DNA of 64,000 bases from a bacterium BMS3Abin14. GTDB lineage: Bacteria; BMS3Abin14. The notes beneath the pieces were generated by a model, which worked only from the letters and a program-made list of their open reading frames with translations, was not told the DNA's origin and searched no databases. Positions 17,381-24,897 of this stretch are shown piece by piece. Numbering within the stretch: the first letter of the stretch is position 1; every line of letters begins with the position of its first letter. A program made the position numbers and the translations under genes. The stretch covers positions 71,934 to 135,933 of the forward strand of contig BDTG01000043.1 in the NCBI GenBank assembly GCA_002897695.1, given 5' to 3'.

Positions 17381-17761
17381 TTACACTAGCCCATGTATGG
17401 TTCCGGTGAGCTCCCTGAACGGGATGGGTTTCGTGAACGTCTTCATCGCTCCTGCCTCCTCTGCCGCCAGAACCTTGTCAGAGGAGTCGTCTGCCGTAAT
17501 AACGAGAACGATAAGGTCGGGGTTGCGGGCAACGGCTTTTCTGATTAACTCCACCCCGTCCATCTCGGGCATCATCAGATCGGTTATGAGAATATCGATG
17601 GCTTCGGTCTCCATAATCTCCAGAGCACGAGAACCCCCATCCGCCTCGAAAGCCTCGAATCCCTCAGCTTCGAGGTACCGGCGCACCGACCACCGCACCA
17701 ACTGCTCGTCGTCGACAACCAGTATTTTCCTGCTGTAACAGAACATATCCAGCGGTTTCAA
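17381..17761 (-). CDS. single-domain response regulator (CheY-like)
   Basis: About 126 residues, a receiver domain only. The acidic pair VVDDEQ, the phospho-acceptor in ITDLMMPEMDG, the Thr in VITAD and the Lys in FTKPIP are all present, so it should be phosphorylatable. There is no output domain. The first codon is TTG at 17761 or ATG at 17746; neither has a clear Shine-Dalgarno. No histidine kinase adjoins it. Confidence 0.88.
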   Translation of the reverse strand: MKPLDMFCYSRKILVVDDEQLVRWSVRRYLEAEGFEAFEADGGSRALEIMETEAIDILITDLMMPEMDGVELIRKAVARNPDLIVLVITADDSSDKVLAAEEAGAMKTFTKPIPFRELTGTIHGLV

Positions 17762-17856
17762 GCAAAAGTTGCACCATTTTATGCGAGGGACAAATTAAAT
17801 ATTCTTTCGTTTTTTCAACGAGTTACGAACAATACAAAATTGAAATAACGGTTAAT

Positions 17857-17891
17857 GGGTGTTAAATAACCCTGTTAAGGGGTTATCACCC
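17857..17891 (-). terminator. hairpin after the CsgG-like gene
   Basis: GGGTG...ATAACCC-loop-GGGTTAT...CACCC, about 12 bp with a TTAA bulge, 14 nt past the stop of the CsgG-like gene. The following minus-strand sequence is AT-rich but has no strong U-run. The rest of the 17762-17904 gap is AT-rich with no gene seen. Confidence 0.45.
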
Positions 17892-17904
17892 ACATTGCGC
17901 GGAA

Positions 17905-18885
17905 TTATTGCAGCTTCAAGATGTCTCCTCTCTTGAAACCGGACCCCTCCAGGGTCTCGGCCACGGAGAACTTTTCCATTACCTGGGTAACCCTGATGGT
18001 TCCTGCCCTGGACTGGACGCTCCCGAGGCTCAGTCCCGTGTCAGGATCGATCAGTTCATCCCCCTTGGAGTATACGGAAAAAATTGTCCCGGTCGTAATA
18101 TTCATGTTCGCCCCGCCGTTGACGTACACCGTCCCGCCGGTGGCCTTCACGACTCTCCCTTCCCATGGACGCGCATCCATGGCGTTTACGATATAGCTCA
18201 CGGCGTTCTGAACAGCCTGCCTCGTTGCCTTGCCCAGTGCGGTTTTATTGTATGCCGCCCCGCCGAATGCCAGCCCGTGAAAGAAGGCAATACCGCCAAA
18301 TCCGGTGCTCTTTATCCGGCCCTCGGAGCGGTGGGACTGTTGAACCTGTCCGGTTGTTGAGTCGATCAGCCTCAAATCGATGGCCACATGCCCGGTATCC
18401 GTTCTCCCCACAATGCCGATCCCGTGTATGGCCAGGCCTCCGATGCCGCCGCTCTCCTTCTGGGCAAACTCCGTGACAGCCCCTTTAATCAGGACCTGAG
18501 CGCCCAGAAGTTCCCCGACTTTGGCTGCTGTTTCCCGGCGGATCCTTCCGGAAGATCCCAGGTCCTGTTCAGCCAGTATTTCGTCCAGAGCTCCTCTTTC
18601 CACAACAATGAAGCGATTTGTCTTCATCAGTTCCGTGGTAACCATATCGGTAAGCCTTCTCGATATATTCCAGCTTCTATCCCACCAGTGTCCCTGGATG
18701 TCGTTATCGAATTCCAGCACAGCTATCCGTTTTTTGGGACCATCATACGGTGGATAGGTGATCTCGTTCTGTACGGCGGGCGTCTGGCCCGGACTGCCAT
18801 AGGTCGCGCAACCGGCAGCCGCCATCAGAATAATCGACACCAATGCCGTGGCTAATGTCATAGTTAACCTTCGATTTCTTAACAT
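17905..18885 (-). CDS. CsgG-like lipoprotein
   Basis: 326 residues. The N-terminus is a lipoprotein signal with lipobox LMAAAGC. Then comes a CsgG-type domain (IAVLEFDND, LTDMVTTELMKTNRFIVVER, LGAQVLIKGAVTEF), known from curli secretion pores and many uncharacterised outer-membrane lipoproteins. The C-terminal ~80 residues (from GGTVYVNGGANMNITTG) form an extra beta-rich domain. The ATG at 18885 is used because GGAGGT lies 10 nt upstream; frame upstream of it is non-coding. No csgA, csgE or csgF is nearby, so a curli role is not supported. It is the last gene after the pseudo-domain signalling genes. Confidence 0.85.
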   Translation of the reverse strand: MLRNRRLTMTLATALVSIILMAAAGCATYGSPGQTPAVQNEITYPPYDGPKKRIAVLEFDNDIQGHWWDRSWNISRRLTDMVTTELMKTNRFIVVERGALDEILAEQDLGSSGRIRRETAAKVGELLGAQVLIKGAVTEFAQKESGGIGGLAIHGIGIVGRTDTGHVAIDLRLIDSTTGQVQQSHRSEGRIKSTGFGGIAFFHGLAFGGAAYNKTALGKATRQAVQNAVSYIVNAMDARPWEGRVVKATGGTVYVNGGANMNITTGTIFSVYSKGDELIDPDTGLSLGSVQSRAGTIRVTQVMEKFSVAETLEGSGFKRGDILKLQ

Positions 18886-18934
18886 GACGGCTCTACCTCC
18901 AGTTAATCCGGTTCTTGCTGAACTCCATAGACGC

Positions 18935-18957
18935 GATGATGACTTCAAGTCGTCATC
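18935..18957. repeat. GATGACTT-type hairpin, copy 2
   Basis: GATGATGACT-TCA-AGTCGTCATC, a 10-bp stem with one G-U pair, 1 nt beyond the response regulator stop. It shares the GATGACTT core with the copy at 16506 but lacks the distal arm. Confidence 0.5.
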
Positions 18958-18958
18958 C

Positions 18959-19342
18959 TTAACCATCCAGAAGCCCCTCGACAGCGTCAAGGAGCTGTCG
19001 CTGAGTGAAGGGCTTGGAAAGGAACGCATCGGCGCCGCAGCGTTCCGCGTTATCACGGTTTCCCTGATCGTCATAAAAAGCGCTGACAAGGAGTATGGGG
19101 GTTTTCTTCTCCTTCCCTTCCTTGCTCCGAATGAGGATAGCCACATTGAAACCATCCCCTTTGGGCATGGAGATATCGCTGATCACAAGATCAGGCCCGA
19201 CATCCAGAAATCTGCTTATAGCCTTCTCCCCATCCTCGGCGATATGCACGCGGTAGCCCTGTCTTTCCAGGACTATTCTCATTATCTCCTGAATGCCGGG
19301 ATCGTCGTCAACGATCAGTATGTTAGTTTTTTTATGGCTCAT
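18959..19342 (-). CDS. single-domain response regulator
   Basis: 127 residues, receiver only. LIVDDDPG, the acceptor Asp in VISDISMPKGDG, LLVSAF and FLSKPFT are intact, so it should accept phosphate. Its ATG overlaps the stop of the PATAN protein (ATGA), so the two are coupled. It is the only clearly phosphorylatable member of this three-gene set, whose other receiver is degenerate. Confidence 0.9.
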   Translation of the reverse strand: MSHKKTNILIVDDDPGIQEIMRIVLERQGYRVHIAEDGEKAISRFLDVGPDLVISDISMPKGDGFNVAILIRSKEGKEKKTPILLVSAFYDDQGNRDNAERCGADAFLSKPFTQRQLLDAVEGLLDG

Positions 19343-20823
19343 GCAGGTCTGATCTCCTGGTTGTTCTCCTCCTCTGACAGGAGGTCAAAAAGGGACTTGA
19401 ATACCTCGGTAGCTGAAACCCGGTCCGCTCCTTCCGGCTCGATTTCCCAATGAACAAGGGGATGCTTGAGAGATTGGTGGACAAATTCCGTCACAAGCGT
19501 CAGGTCGTTCACGTCACTTTCGTTTCCGTGAGTGAGAAGAACGGCGCCGATGGAACCCTCGGAGAACGGTTTCCAGAGTGGTTGGAAAACATCCCTGGAG
19601 GGCAAAACAAATAGTTGGAGACGTGTTTTATCACTGATCTCCAACGATCCCAGCGAACCGAAGGAGGCGTTGAGCACCTCCTGATTGGAGAAGTTATCCC
19701 TGGAAAGTTGAAACTCGTCAAGGTTTCCCGCATCGGCGAGAAAAAATTTGATGAGATCGGGTGATGACGCAAAAAGGAGAACCTTCCCCCATCCCAGGCC
19801 CATCCCGTCTTCCAGACTCAAAATTCTGCGGATGAGAAGGGCCTGTTCGGCGGTTACCAGAGGCGATCCGCCACGGATGACTGATCGATCTTCCTGTATG
19901 GGGGTCAGGATTCCCTTCTGTATGAGCCCCAGTATAGATTTGCAGATTTCGTAGTCGGTGTGGGAAGATTTTTCGATAATGTCGGCAACGGAGCTGTAGA
20001 ACTCGAGGAGGAGAAGAACCTCCCTGGTAACCGGCCTCAGGTCCCTGGGCATGTCATCCTGGTCCTTGTTCAGTTTCAGAACCGCGGAACCCGGCGGCAT
20101 CTGCTCCTGAAGGGATTCCCACTCGTCCAGCTGACGCATCCCCTCCATAAGGAGGGCATCAATCGGTCGGGCGATGTTTCTGGATACGTTGGATTCAATC
20201 GGTTGGTAATAGAAAGTCCCCTCGTGCCATCGCAGGATTCTGTAAAGGGCTTTTTCTCCTTTTGTCTCCCCGAGGACCGCGCTGACCACATCCCCCTTTT
20301 TAAGGTAAACCTTTCCCTCAAACCCATCGTGGGCCAACGTTACTACCCCTGTCCGTCTGTTCAGGGAAAAGATCTGAAGAAGGTCAACGAGGGATACTTC
20401 CTTGATGCTTCCCTCGACACCGGACCCGACTTCTCTCACGCGGTCCCTGTGGTTCCCGGTCTTATCAAAAGCCTGGGTGATTTTTGCGCTGATGTCATCC
20501 CAGCGGAAGGGTTTTACAAGAAAGGGGTCCGGCCCAATGGAAGCCAGCGTTGAGTCCTTCTCATTACCGTTATCCACGAGGAAAATTATTGGGATATGGA
20601 ACGTGGTGGGATTGTTTCTGAGAAAAGCCCGAAGCCGTTCGCCGCTGAAGATGGGGAGATGGTAGTTGGTGATGAGAAGGTCGGGTTTTCCGACAATGGC
20701 CTCCTCAAGTGCCCCGACGCCGTCCGAGGCCGTTTTAACCACGAACTGGGCCTTTGTAAGGCGTTTGCCCAATTTTTTCAATAGTTTGGGATCTGCGTCA
20801 ACCAGCAGGAGCTTTTGTGCCAT
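19339..20823 (-). CDS. pseudo-receiver / PATAN (DUF4388) / degenerate GTPase-like protein
   Basis: 494 residues. Residues 1-115 are a receiver domain, but the phospho-acceptor is Asn53 (LLITNYHLP) and the usual Thr/Ser is Val (FLVDN), so it should not be phosphorylated. Residues ~136-235 are a DUF4388/PATAN domain (VSLVDLLQIFSLNRRTG), an interaction module. Residues ~340-480 resemble the MglA-like GTPase fold (VLLFASSPDLIKFF, then LQLFVLPSRDVFQPLW and GAVLLTHGNE), but the GKT/S P-loop is lost. The fold assignment of the last part is by pattern only. TAATG overlap with the upstream gene. Confidence 0.82.
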   Translation of the reverse strand: MAQKLLLVDADPKLLKKLGKRLTKAQFVVKTASDGVGALEEAIVGKPDLLITNYHLPIFSGERLRAFLRNNPTTFHIPIIFLVDNGNEKDSTLASIGPDPFLVKPFRWDDISAKITQAFDKTGNHRDRVREVGSGVEGSIKEVSLVDLLQIFSLNRRTGVVTLAHDGFEGKVYLKKGDVVSAVLGETKGEKALYRILRWHEGTFYYQPIESNVSRNIARPIDALLMEGMRQLDEWESLQEQMPPGSAVLKLNKDQDDMPRDLRPVTREVLLLLEFYSSVADIIEKSSHTDYEICKSILGLIQKGILTPIQEDRSVIRGGSPLVTAEQALLIRRILSLEDGMGLGWGKVLLFASSPDLIKFFLADAGNLDEFQLSRDNFSNQEVLNASFGSLGSLEISDKTRLQLFVLPSRDVFQPLWKPFSEGSIGAVLLTHGNESDVNDLTLVTEFVHQSLKHPLVHWEIEPEGADRVSATEVFKSLFDLLSEEENNQEIRPA

Positions 20824-22262
20824 TATATCTGGTCCTGGAGGGAATACTCTTCCCGGAGTTTGAAAGCCAGCCTCTCGACAAGTTTGTCATGGGATGAATG
20901 AACGCTCTTCCATGTATCCTCCTTTTGCTGTACAGCCACGAGCCCGTAGGCGTGCACGTCGGAAAGGTACAGGATGAACTGAAATGCCGATGCCCTTTCG
21001 GGGGGAAGGGGAATTGTGTTGATGTTAAGATTCCTAAGTGTCTGTACGCCGGACATATCCCCGAAAACGCTGATCCGGGTGGCCGCTTTTGCTATGGCGA
21101 CATTCCGCTGCAAAAGCGCTTCGGTGATATAAATGTTGTCGGTACCGACGAAAAGCAGTCCCCGCCTTCCAGGATGCAGTACGATATCGTTTGTCACGGT
21201 CTCCTGCAGCAGATATGTAAACCCTGTATGGAACTCGACGAATTTGGTGTCCCGAATTCGGGATAACTCACGTTTTCCTCCGGGGCCTGTGAAATTCTCG
21301 ACCAGATCCCAGAATGACCTGTTCTTCCACTGAATCAGGTTAAAGGGATCTTTACGATTTTGCTCGGTCTGTTCGAGGGCCGCCATCAGAAGCGAATCCA
21401 CATCCGTTCCGTCTTCCGGAAAACACGCAAACCCGAAATGGGGTTCCAGGGCATACCGGGAGAAACGTTCACCAAGAAAATCAAGCTTTTCGAAACCTTT
21501 CCTTATCCTCTCAATGGTGAACCGGCAACCGATGCTGTCACCGTCGGGCAAGGCCATCAGGAAGCGGAAATTTCCGACGTGGGAAACAACATCGTAGTCT
21601 CTGACAATACCTTTCAGGGTCTCCGATATGTCTCTGAGCATGATCTGGACCACCCGGTAGGACTGATTTTTCTGGAAAGCTTCCACCCCCTGGAAGTCGA
21701 GGCTGATAAGGCCGAGCCTCCGATGATACCGCTGGCTTATGGTGACCTGGCGGGCCAGAAAATCCAGGATGAACGGCTCATTGTAACTTTCCGAGTCCAG
21801 ATCCATCAGGGGAGTGCGCCGCGTCCTGTCCAGGGTCAGCGCGCTGTTTAGAAAAGGGGTAAATTCCTGGACTATTTCGCGGGCGGAATCAAGAATTTCC
21901 TCTTCCAGCGCCTTTTCCTTGGAAGAGCTCTTCAGCTGGAGATGAACCACCCCTGTGAGGAGGTCATGATGGAGGATGGGCAGGAAAATGCTGTCAAGAA
22001 TGATTTTGCCATTCCGGCGTTCAAAGAACGGTGAACCGCTTGAAACCTGTCCGTGCCTCTGCAGGACATCCGCCACATCGATTTGCCTTGGCGTTGGGAT
22101 CACGTTCCCTTTTGAAAGCACTTTCCGAAAGGACCTCTCCTGATCGTGAATCCACACGATGCCGGACACCCCGTCGAGTTTTTCCATGAGGCTCGAAACA
22201 AGACGGTCGGACATTCCGGCCAGGTCCAGGATGTCCTCAGCCTTTCGGACGATCTGTGTCAC
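20823..22262 (-). CDS. GAF and degenerate GGDEF protein
   Basis: 479 residues. An N-terminal GAF-like domain (about 15-140) is followed by a region shaped like a diguanylate cyclase (about 160-310): RRLGLISLDFQGVEAFQ matches the substrate strand, but the GG(D/E)EF loop is replaced by VGNFRF near residue 229, so catalysis is not expected. The last ~170 residues form a further domain of uncertain type (a DICT-like sensor is possible). GTG start behind GGGGGG. First gene of the three-gene overlapping set leading to the PATAN protein and response regulator. Confidence 0.78.
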   Translation of the reverse strand: MTQIVRKAEDILDLAGMSDRLVSSLMEKLDGVSGIVWIHDQERSFRKVLSKGNVIPTPRQIDVADVLQRHGQVSSGSPFFERRNGKIILDSIFLPILHHDLLTGVVHLQLKSSSKEKALEEEILDSAREIVQEFTPFLNSALTLDRTRRTPLMDLDSESYNEPFILDFLARQVTISQRYHRRLGLISLDFQGVEAFQKNQSYRVVQIMLRDISETLKGIVRDYDVVSHVGNFRFLMALPDGDSIGCRFTIERIRKGFEKLDFLGERFSRYALEPHFGFACFPEDGTDVDSLLMAALEQTEQNRKDPFNLIQWKNRSFWDLVENFTGPGGKRELSRIRDTKFVEFHTGFTYLLQETVTNDIVLHPGRRGLLFVGTDNIYITEALLQRNVAIAKAATRISVFGDMSGVQTLRNLNINTIPLPPERASAFQFILYLSDVHAYGLVAVQQKEDTWKSVHSSHDKLVERLAFKLREEYSLQDQI

Positions 22263-22290
22263 CGGTCCCCCCTTTTAACGGACGATATAT

Positions 22291-22305
22291 GATGACTTCG
22301 TAAAA
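22291..22305. repeat. GATGACTT-type half element
   Basis: GATGACTTCGTAAAA, matching the left arm of the copy at 16506 but without a pairing right arm. It sits between the GGDEF-like and VanZ genes. Confidence 0.45.
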
Positions 22306-22309
22306 CTAA

Positions 22310-22690
22310 TCAACCTTCGGTTCGGCGAAGATAAATCACCAGGGCAACCGATCCGGTCAGGGCTCCGAGGGTATCAACCATTATATCCATTGTATCAAAG
22401 ACACGGTTGGGTATGGCGAATTGATGCAATTCATCAAGAAGACCGTAACCCACACAGATTACTACGGCGAACAGAATGGTGTCAATCGTTCCGGTGGCAA
22501 CTCCTGTCTGCCTGAGCGCCCTTGCCAGAAAAAACGCAAGGAGAGTAAACTCGGCAAAATGGGCAGCGACATTGGCGATTTCAGGATGGCTCGGATAGTC
22601 GTTGCCCGGGATGGAAGACAGGACAAATATGGAACCGGCAACCAGCGCGGGCGGCCCCCAGATACGGATCAGTCTCATAAATCTGCCCAT
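22310..22690 (-). CDS. VanZ-family membrane protein
   Basis: 126 residues with four hydrophobic segments and the family pattern HFAEFTLLAFFLARALR, GYGLLDELHQFAIPNR and DTMDIMVDTLGALTGS. VanZ in enterococci confers low-level teicoplanin resistance, but the family at large is of unknown function. It is flanked on both sides by GATGACTT-type repeats and is probably its own transcription unit. Confidence 0.85.
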   Translation of the reverse strand: MGRFMRLIRIWGPPALVAGSIFVLSSIPGNDYPSHPEIANVAAHFAEFTLLAFFLARALRQTGVATGTIDTILFAVVICVGYGLLDELHQFAIPNRVFDTMDIMVDTLGALTGSVALVIYLRRTEG

Positions 22691-22747
22691 CTCTGTGGAT
22701 TCAGGCGATTTTGCGATGGTGCTGTCCTTTTCTGATAATCGTTGTCG

Positions 22748-22799
22748 TGGTGACAGATTCGTAAAAAGTCCATCAGAAGACTTTTTGTGAAGCCATCAC
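22748..22799. repeat. GATGACTT/GTAAAAAGTC-type long hairpin
   Basis: GTGGTGACAGATTCGTAAAA continues AGTC, an 8-nt loop, then GACTTTTTGTGAAGCCATCAC: a stem of about 20 bp with a few mismatches. It abuts the stop codon of the BFN nuclease gene and may also act as its terminator. The same outline (TCG-AAAA-CCAT...TGTGAAGYCATCA) recurs at 56852. Confidence 0.65.
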
Positions 22800-23302
22800 A
22801 TTTTATATTTGCTGAAATCTTTTGGATCTGATTTTTTCAATAATTCCGCCAAGTTATCATCTTCCACATTATGTTTTTCATCAATTGATGAGAGGTCGAT
22901 GGCGGAGTGGATAAATAATTCATCCTTGACATAAATAGGGCATCCCATGCGGACGGCAAGGGCAATGGCATCGGAAGGTCTGGAATCCACCGAAAATTCT
23001 CTTCCTCCCAGTTTCAGATGAATTGCGGCGTAGAAAATATTGTCCTTCAGGTCCGTGATGGCCACACTGTCAACGCCGGCCCCGATGACTTCGAGGAGCG
23101 ACTTGACAAGGTCATGGGTCATGGGACGCGGCGGTTCAACGCCGCTCAGGTTCATGGCGATTGCGTTGGCCTCCAAAATACCTATCCAGATGGGCATTGC
23201 CCTTTTACCCTCCTGGTCTTTCAGAAGGATGATCGGGCTGTTGTTGCCAGGGTCCATCGTAACCCCGTGAACCGTAACCTCGATGATGTCTCTTTCGTCC
23301 AT
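22796..23302 (-). CDS. bifunctional nuclease family protein (DUF151)
   Basis: 168 residues of the BFN/DUF151 family; characterised homologues show nuclease activity, but the bacterial role is unclear. Family motifs are MPIWIGILEANAIAMNLSG, RPMTHDLVKSLLE and SRPSDAIALAVRMGCPIYV. Its start (ATG 23302, or GTG 23305) overlaps the miaB stop and follows GGAGGGAAAG, so the two genes are coupled. The miaB-BFN pairing is frequent in deltaproteobacterial-type genomes, as far as I recall. Confidence 0.9.
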   Translation of the reverse strand: MDERDIIEVTVHGVTMDPGNNSPIILLKDQEGKRAMPIWIGILEANAIAMNLSGVEPPRPMTHDLVKSLLEVIGAGVDSVAITDLKDNIFYAAIHLKLGGREFSVDSRPSDAIALAVRMGCPIYVKDELFIHSAIDLSSIDEKHNVEDDNLAELLKKSDPKDFSKYKM

Positions 23303-24723
23303 CACAATACCTTTCCCTCCAGGTGTATGCCGTGGGAACGGGATATCCTGACCTTTATTGTCTCTCCGACCAGTATCTTCGGACCATGAAAGTGAACAAT
23401 GTAGTTGTTACGGGTTCTTCCCTCAAGCCCGGCGTTTTCCCGACGGTCATAACCCTCAACGAGAACCTCAACGATCTTCCCGGCCATTGAAGCGTGCTTC
23501 TGGGATGTTATAAGGTTCTGAACCTCCTGGAGTTCCGGCAGCCAGGGACGTTTTTTTTTCTGCGGGACGGGATCCTCCATATTCGCCGCAGCTGTGCCGG
23601 GGCGGGGAGAGAACCTGAAGGAGAAGACATTCTGGTAGCGAACCTTCTCCAGTAACGAAATGGTTTTCAGAAAATCATCTCTCCCCTCCCCCGGAAATCC
23701 GACGATGATATCTGTCGAGATCTCAACTCCCGGGACCAGTTCCCTCAAAACGGAAACCGTGTCCAGGTATTCTTCAATGGTGTATCCCCTTTTCATGGCT
23801 TTCAGAACCCTGTCCGAACCGGCCTGGACCGGAAGATGTACATGTTCACAGACGCTCCGGAGGCCTGCCATGGCATGGGCCATGTCGCTGGAAAAATTTT
23901 TCGGATGTGAAGTGACGAAACGGAGCCGCTTAAGGGAACCAATGGAGTCCAACTTCTCCAGAAGCTCCAGAAAGCCGGACCCGGTTTCAGGGTCGTGGTA
24001 GGAGTTGACGTTCTGCCCGAGCAGGGTTATCTCCCTGACCCCGCTGTCAACAAGATGCCGCGCCTCATCCATGATCCCGGACATTCCACGGCTGGCTTCC
24101 CGGCCGCGGACCATGGGAACGATGCAGTAGGCACAGTAATTATCGCACCCCTTCATGATGGTCAAAAGGGCGGTTGGGCTCCGGACGCCCTCGGTTCTCG
24201 GGGCGGCTGCCGACGAAACCTGGAACCTGTCCTTTTCCACACGGCACACTCTTCGTCCGGTGGATAAACGCTCATCGATAATCCGGGTCAGTTCATTGAT
24301 GTTGTGGGTGCCGAAAACAAGGTCCACCTGAGGCAATCGCCGAAGCATCCGTTCGCCTTCCTGCTGAGCTACGCAGCCCCCTACCCCGATGAGGAGATCG
24401 GGATTACTCTCCTTCAGGGAGCGGAACCGCCCCAGAAGGCTGTAAACCTTCTGCTCAGCCTTGTCGCGGATGGAACAGGTGTTCAGGATAATCAGGTCGG
24501 CATTCTCCACCGAATCGGTTGGAAGATAACGGTCCTGGAGAAATGCGAGGATTTTCTCCGAATCGTAAACATTCATCTGACATCCGAAGGTTCGAATGTA
24601 AACACGTCCGGGTGTTTCGGGTACGGCCTGATATTCCGTCGCCAAATACCCCGCCTCAAAGGCGGTTTCGTCATCCATGCTGGCTTGGCTGCCGAATCCG
24701 ATGACCCCGATGAACTTTTTCAA
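23302..24723 (-). CDS. miaB: tRNA-2-methylthio-N6-dimethylallyladenosine synthase
   Basis: 473 residues. Adds the 2-methylthio group to i6A37 of tRNAs reading UNN codons. N-terminal UPF0004 domain with three cysteines (FGCQMN, LNTCSIRDKAE, GVGGCVAQ) for the auxiliary cluster; the radical SAM cluster is CDNYCAYC near residue 197; a C-terminal TRAM domain ends in GIHLEGKVL. A TTG start at 24723, 3 nt after the small basic protein gene, gives an unusually long N-terminal extension of about 40 residues before the YIRTFGCQMN core; ATG 24678 is an alternative but lacks a Shine-Dalgarno. Confidence 0.95.
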   Translation of the reverse strand: MKKFIGVIGFGSQASMDDETAFEAGYLATEYQAVPETPGRVYIRTFGCQMNVYDSEKILAFLQDRYLPTDSVENADLIILNTCSIRDKAEQKVYSLLGRFRSLKESNPDLLIGVGGCVAQQEGERMLRRLPQVDLVFGTHNINELTRIIDERLSTGRRVCRVEKDRFQVSSAAAPRTEGVRSPTALLTIMKGCDNYCAYCIVPMVRGREASRGMSGIMDEARHLVDSGVREITLLGQNVNSYHDPETGSGFLELLEKLDSIGSLKRLRFVTSHPKNFSSDMAHAMAGLRSVCEHVHLPVQAGSDRVLKAMKRGYTIEEYLDTVSVLRELVPGVEISTDIIVGFPGEGRDDFLKTISLLEKVRYQNVFSFRFSPRPGTAAANMEDPVPQKKKRPWLPELQEVQNLITSQKHASMAGKIVEVLVEGYDRRENAGLEGRTRNNYIVHFHGPKILVGETIKVRISRSHGIHLEGKVL

Positions 24724-24726
24724 CCT

Positions 24727-24816
24727 CTACTTCCTCTTGTGGCGACTCTTGGCAAGAAGTTTCTTATGTTTGTGTCTTCTGATCTTTTTTCTGCGCTTCT
24801 TGATGACGCTTCCCAA
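24727..24816 (-). CDS. small basic AURKAIP1/COX24-like protein
   Basis: 29 codons. The product starts MGSVIKKRRKKIRRHKHKK and ends LLAKSRHKRK. TTG start with AGGAGG 8 nt upstream. This matches the short Lys/Arg-rich family that in mitochondria includes AURKAIP1/COX24 and in bacteria is often annotated as a ribosome-associated or uncharacterised small protein. It lies 3 nt before miaB, so the two are co-transcribed. It is below usual gene-calling length. Confidence 0.8.
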   Translation of the reverse strand: MGSVIKKRRKKIRRHKHKKLLAKSRHKRK

Positions 24817-24869
24817 TAGCTGACCCTCCTTTCCACGAATTTTTCTGAAGGTACGGAGTAACGCAAGAT

Positions 24870-24875
24870 ATTATA
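24870..24875 (-). promoter_or_regulatory. candidate -10 box for the COX24-like/miaB/BFN unit
   Basis: A perfect TATAAT on the minus strand, 54 nt before the TTG of the small gene, in the short gap after thiD. No good -35 hexamer lies at 16-18 nt, so the assignment rests on the -10 alone. Confidence 0.4.
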
Positions 24876-24897
24876 GGGTGTTTAAAAAGGCAAGGTG

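Noticed and set aside
17905-18885. CsgG-like gene as part of a curli system
   Set aside because: No csgA, B, E or F homologues around; the domain is common in other lipoproteins.
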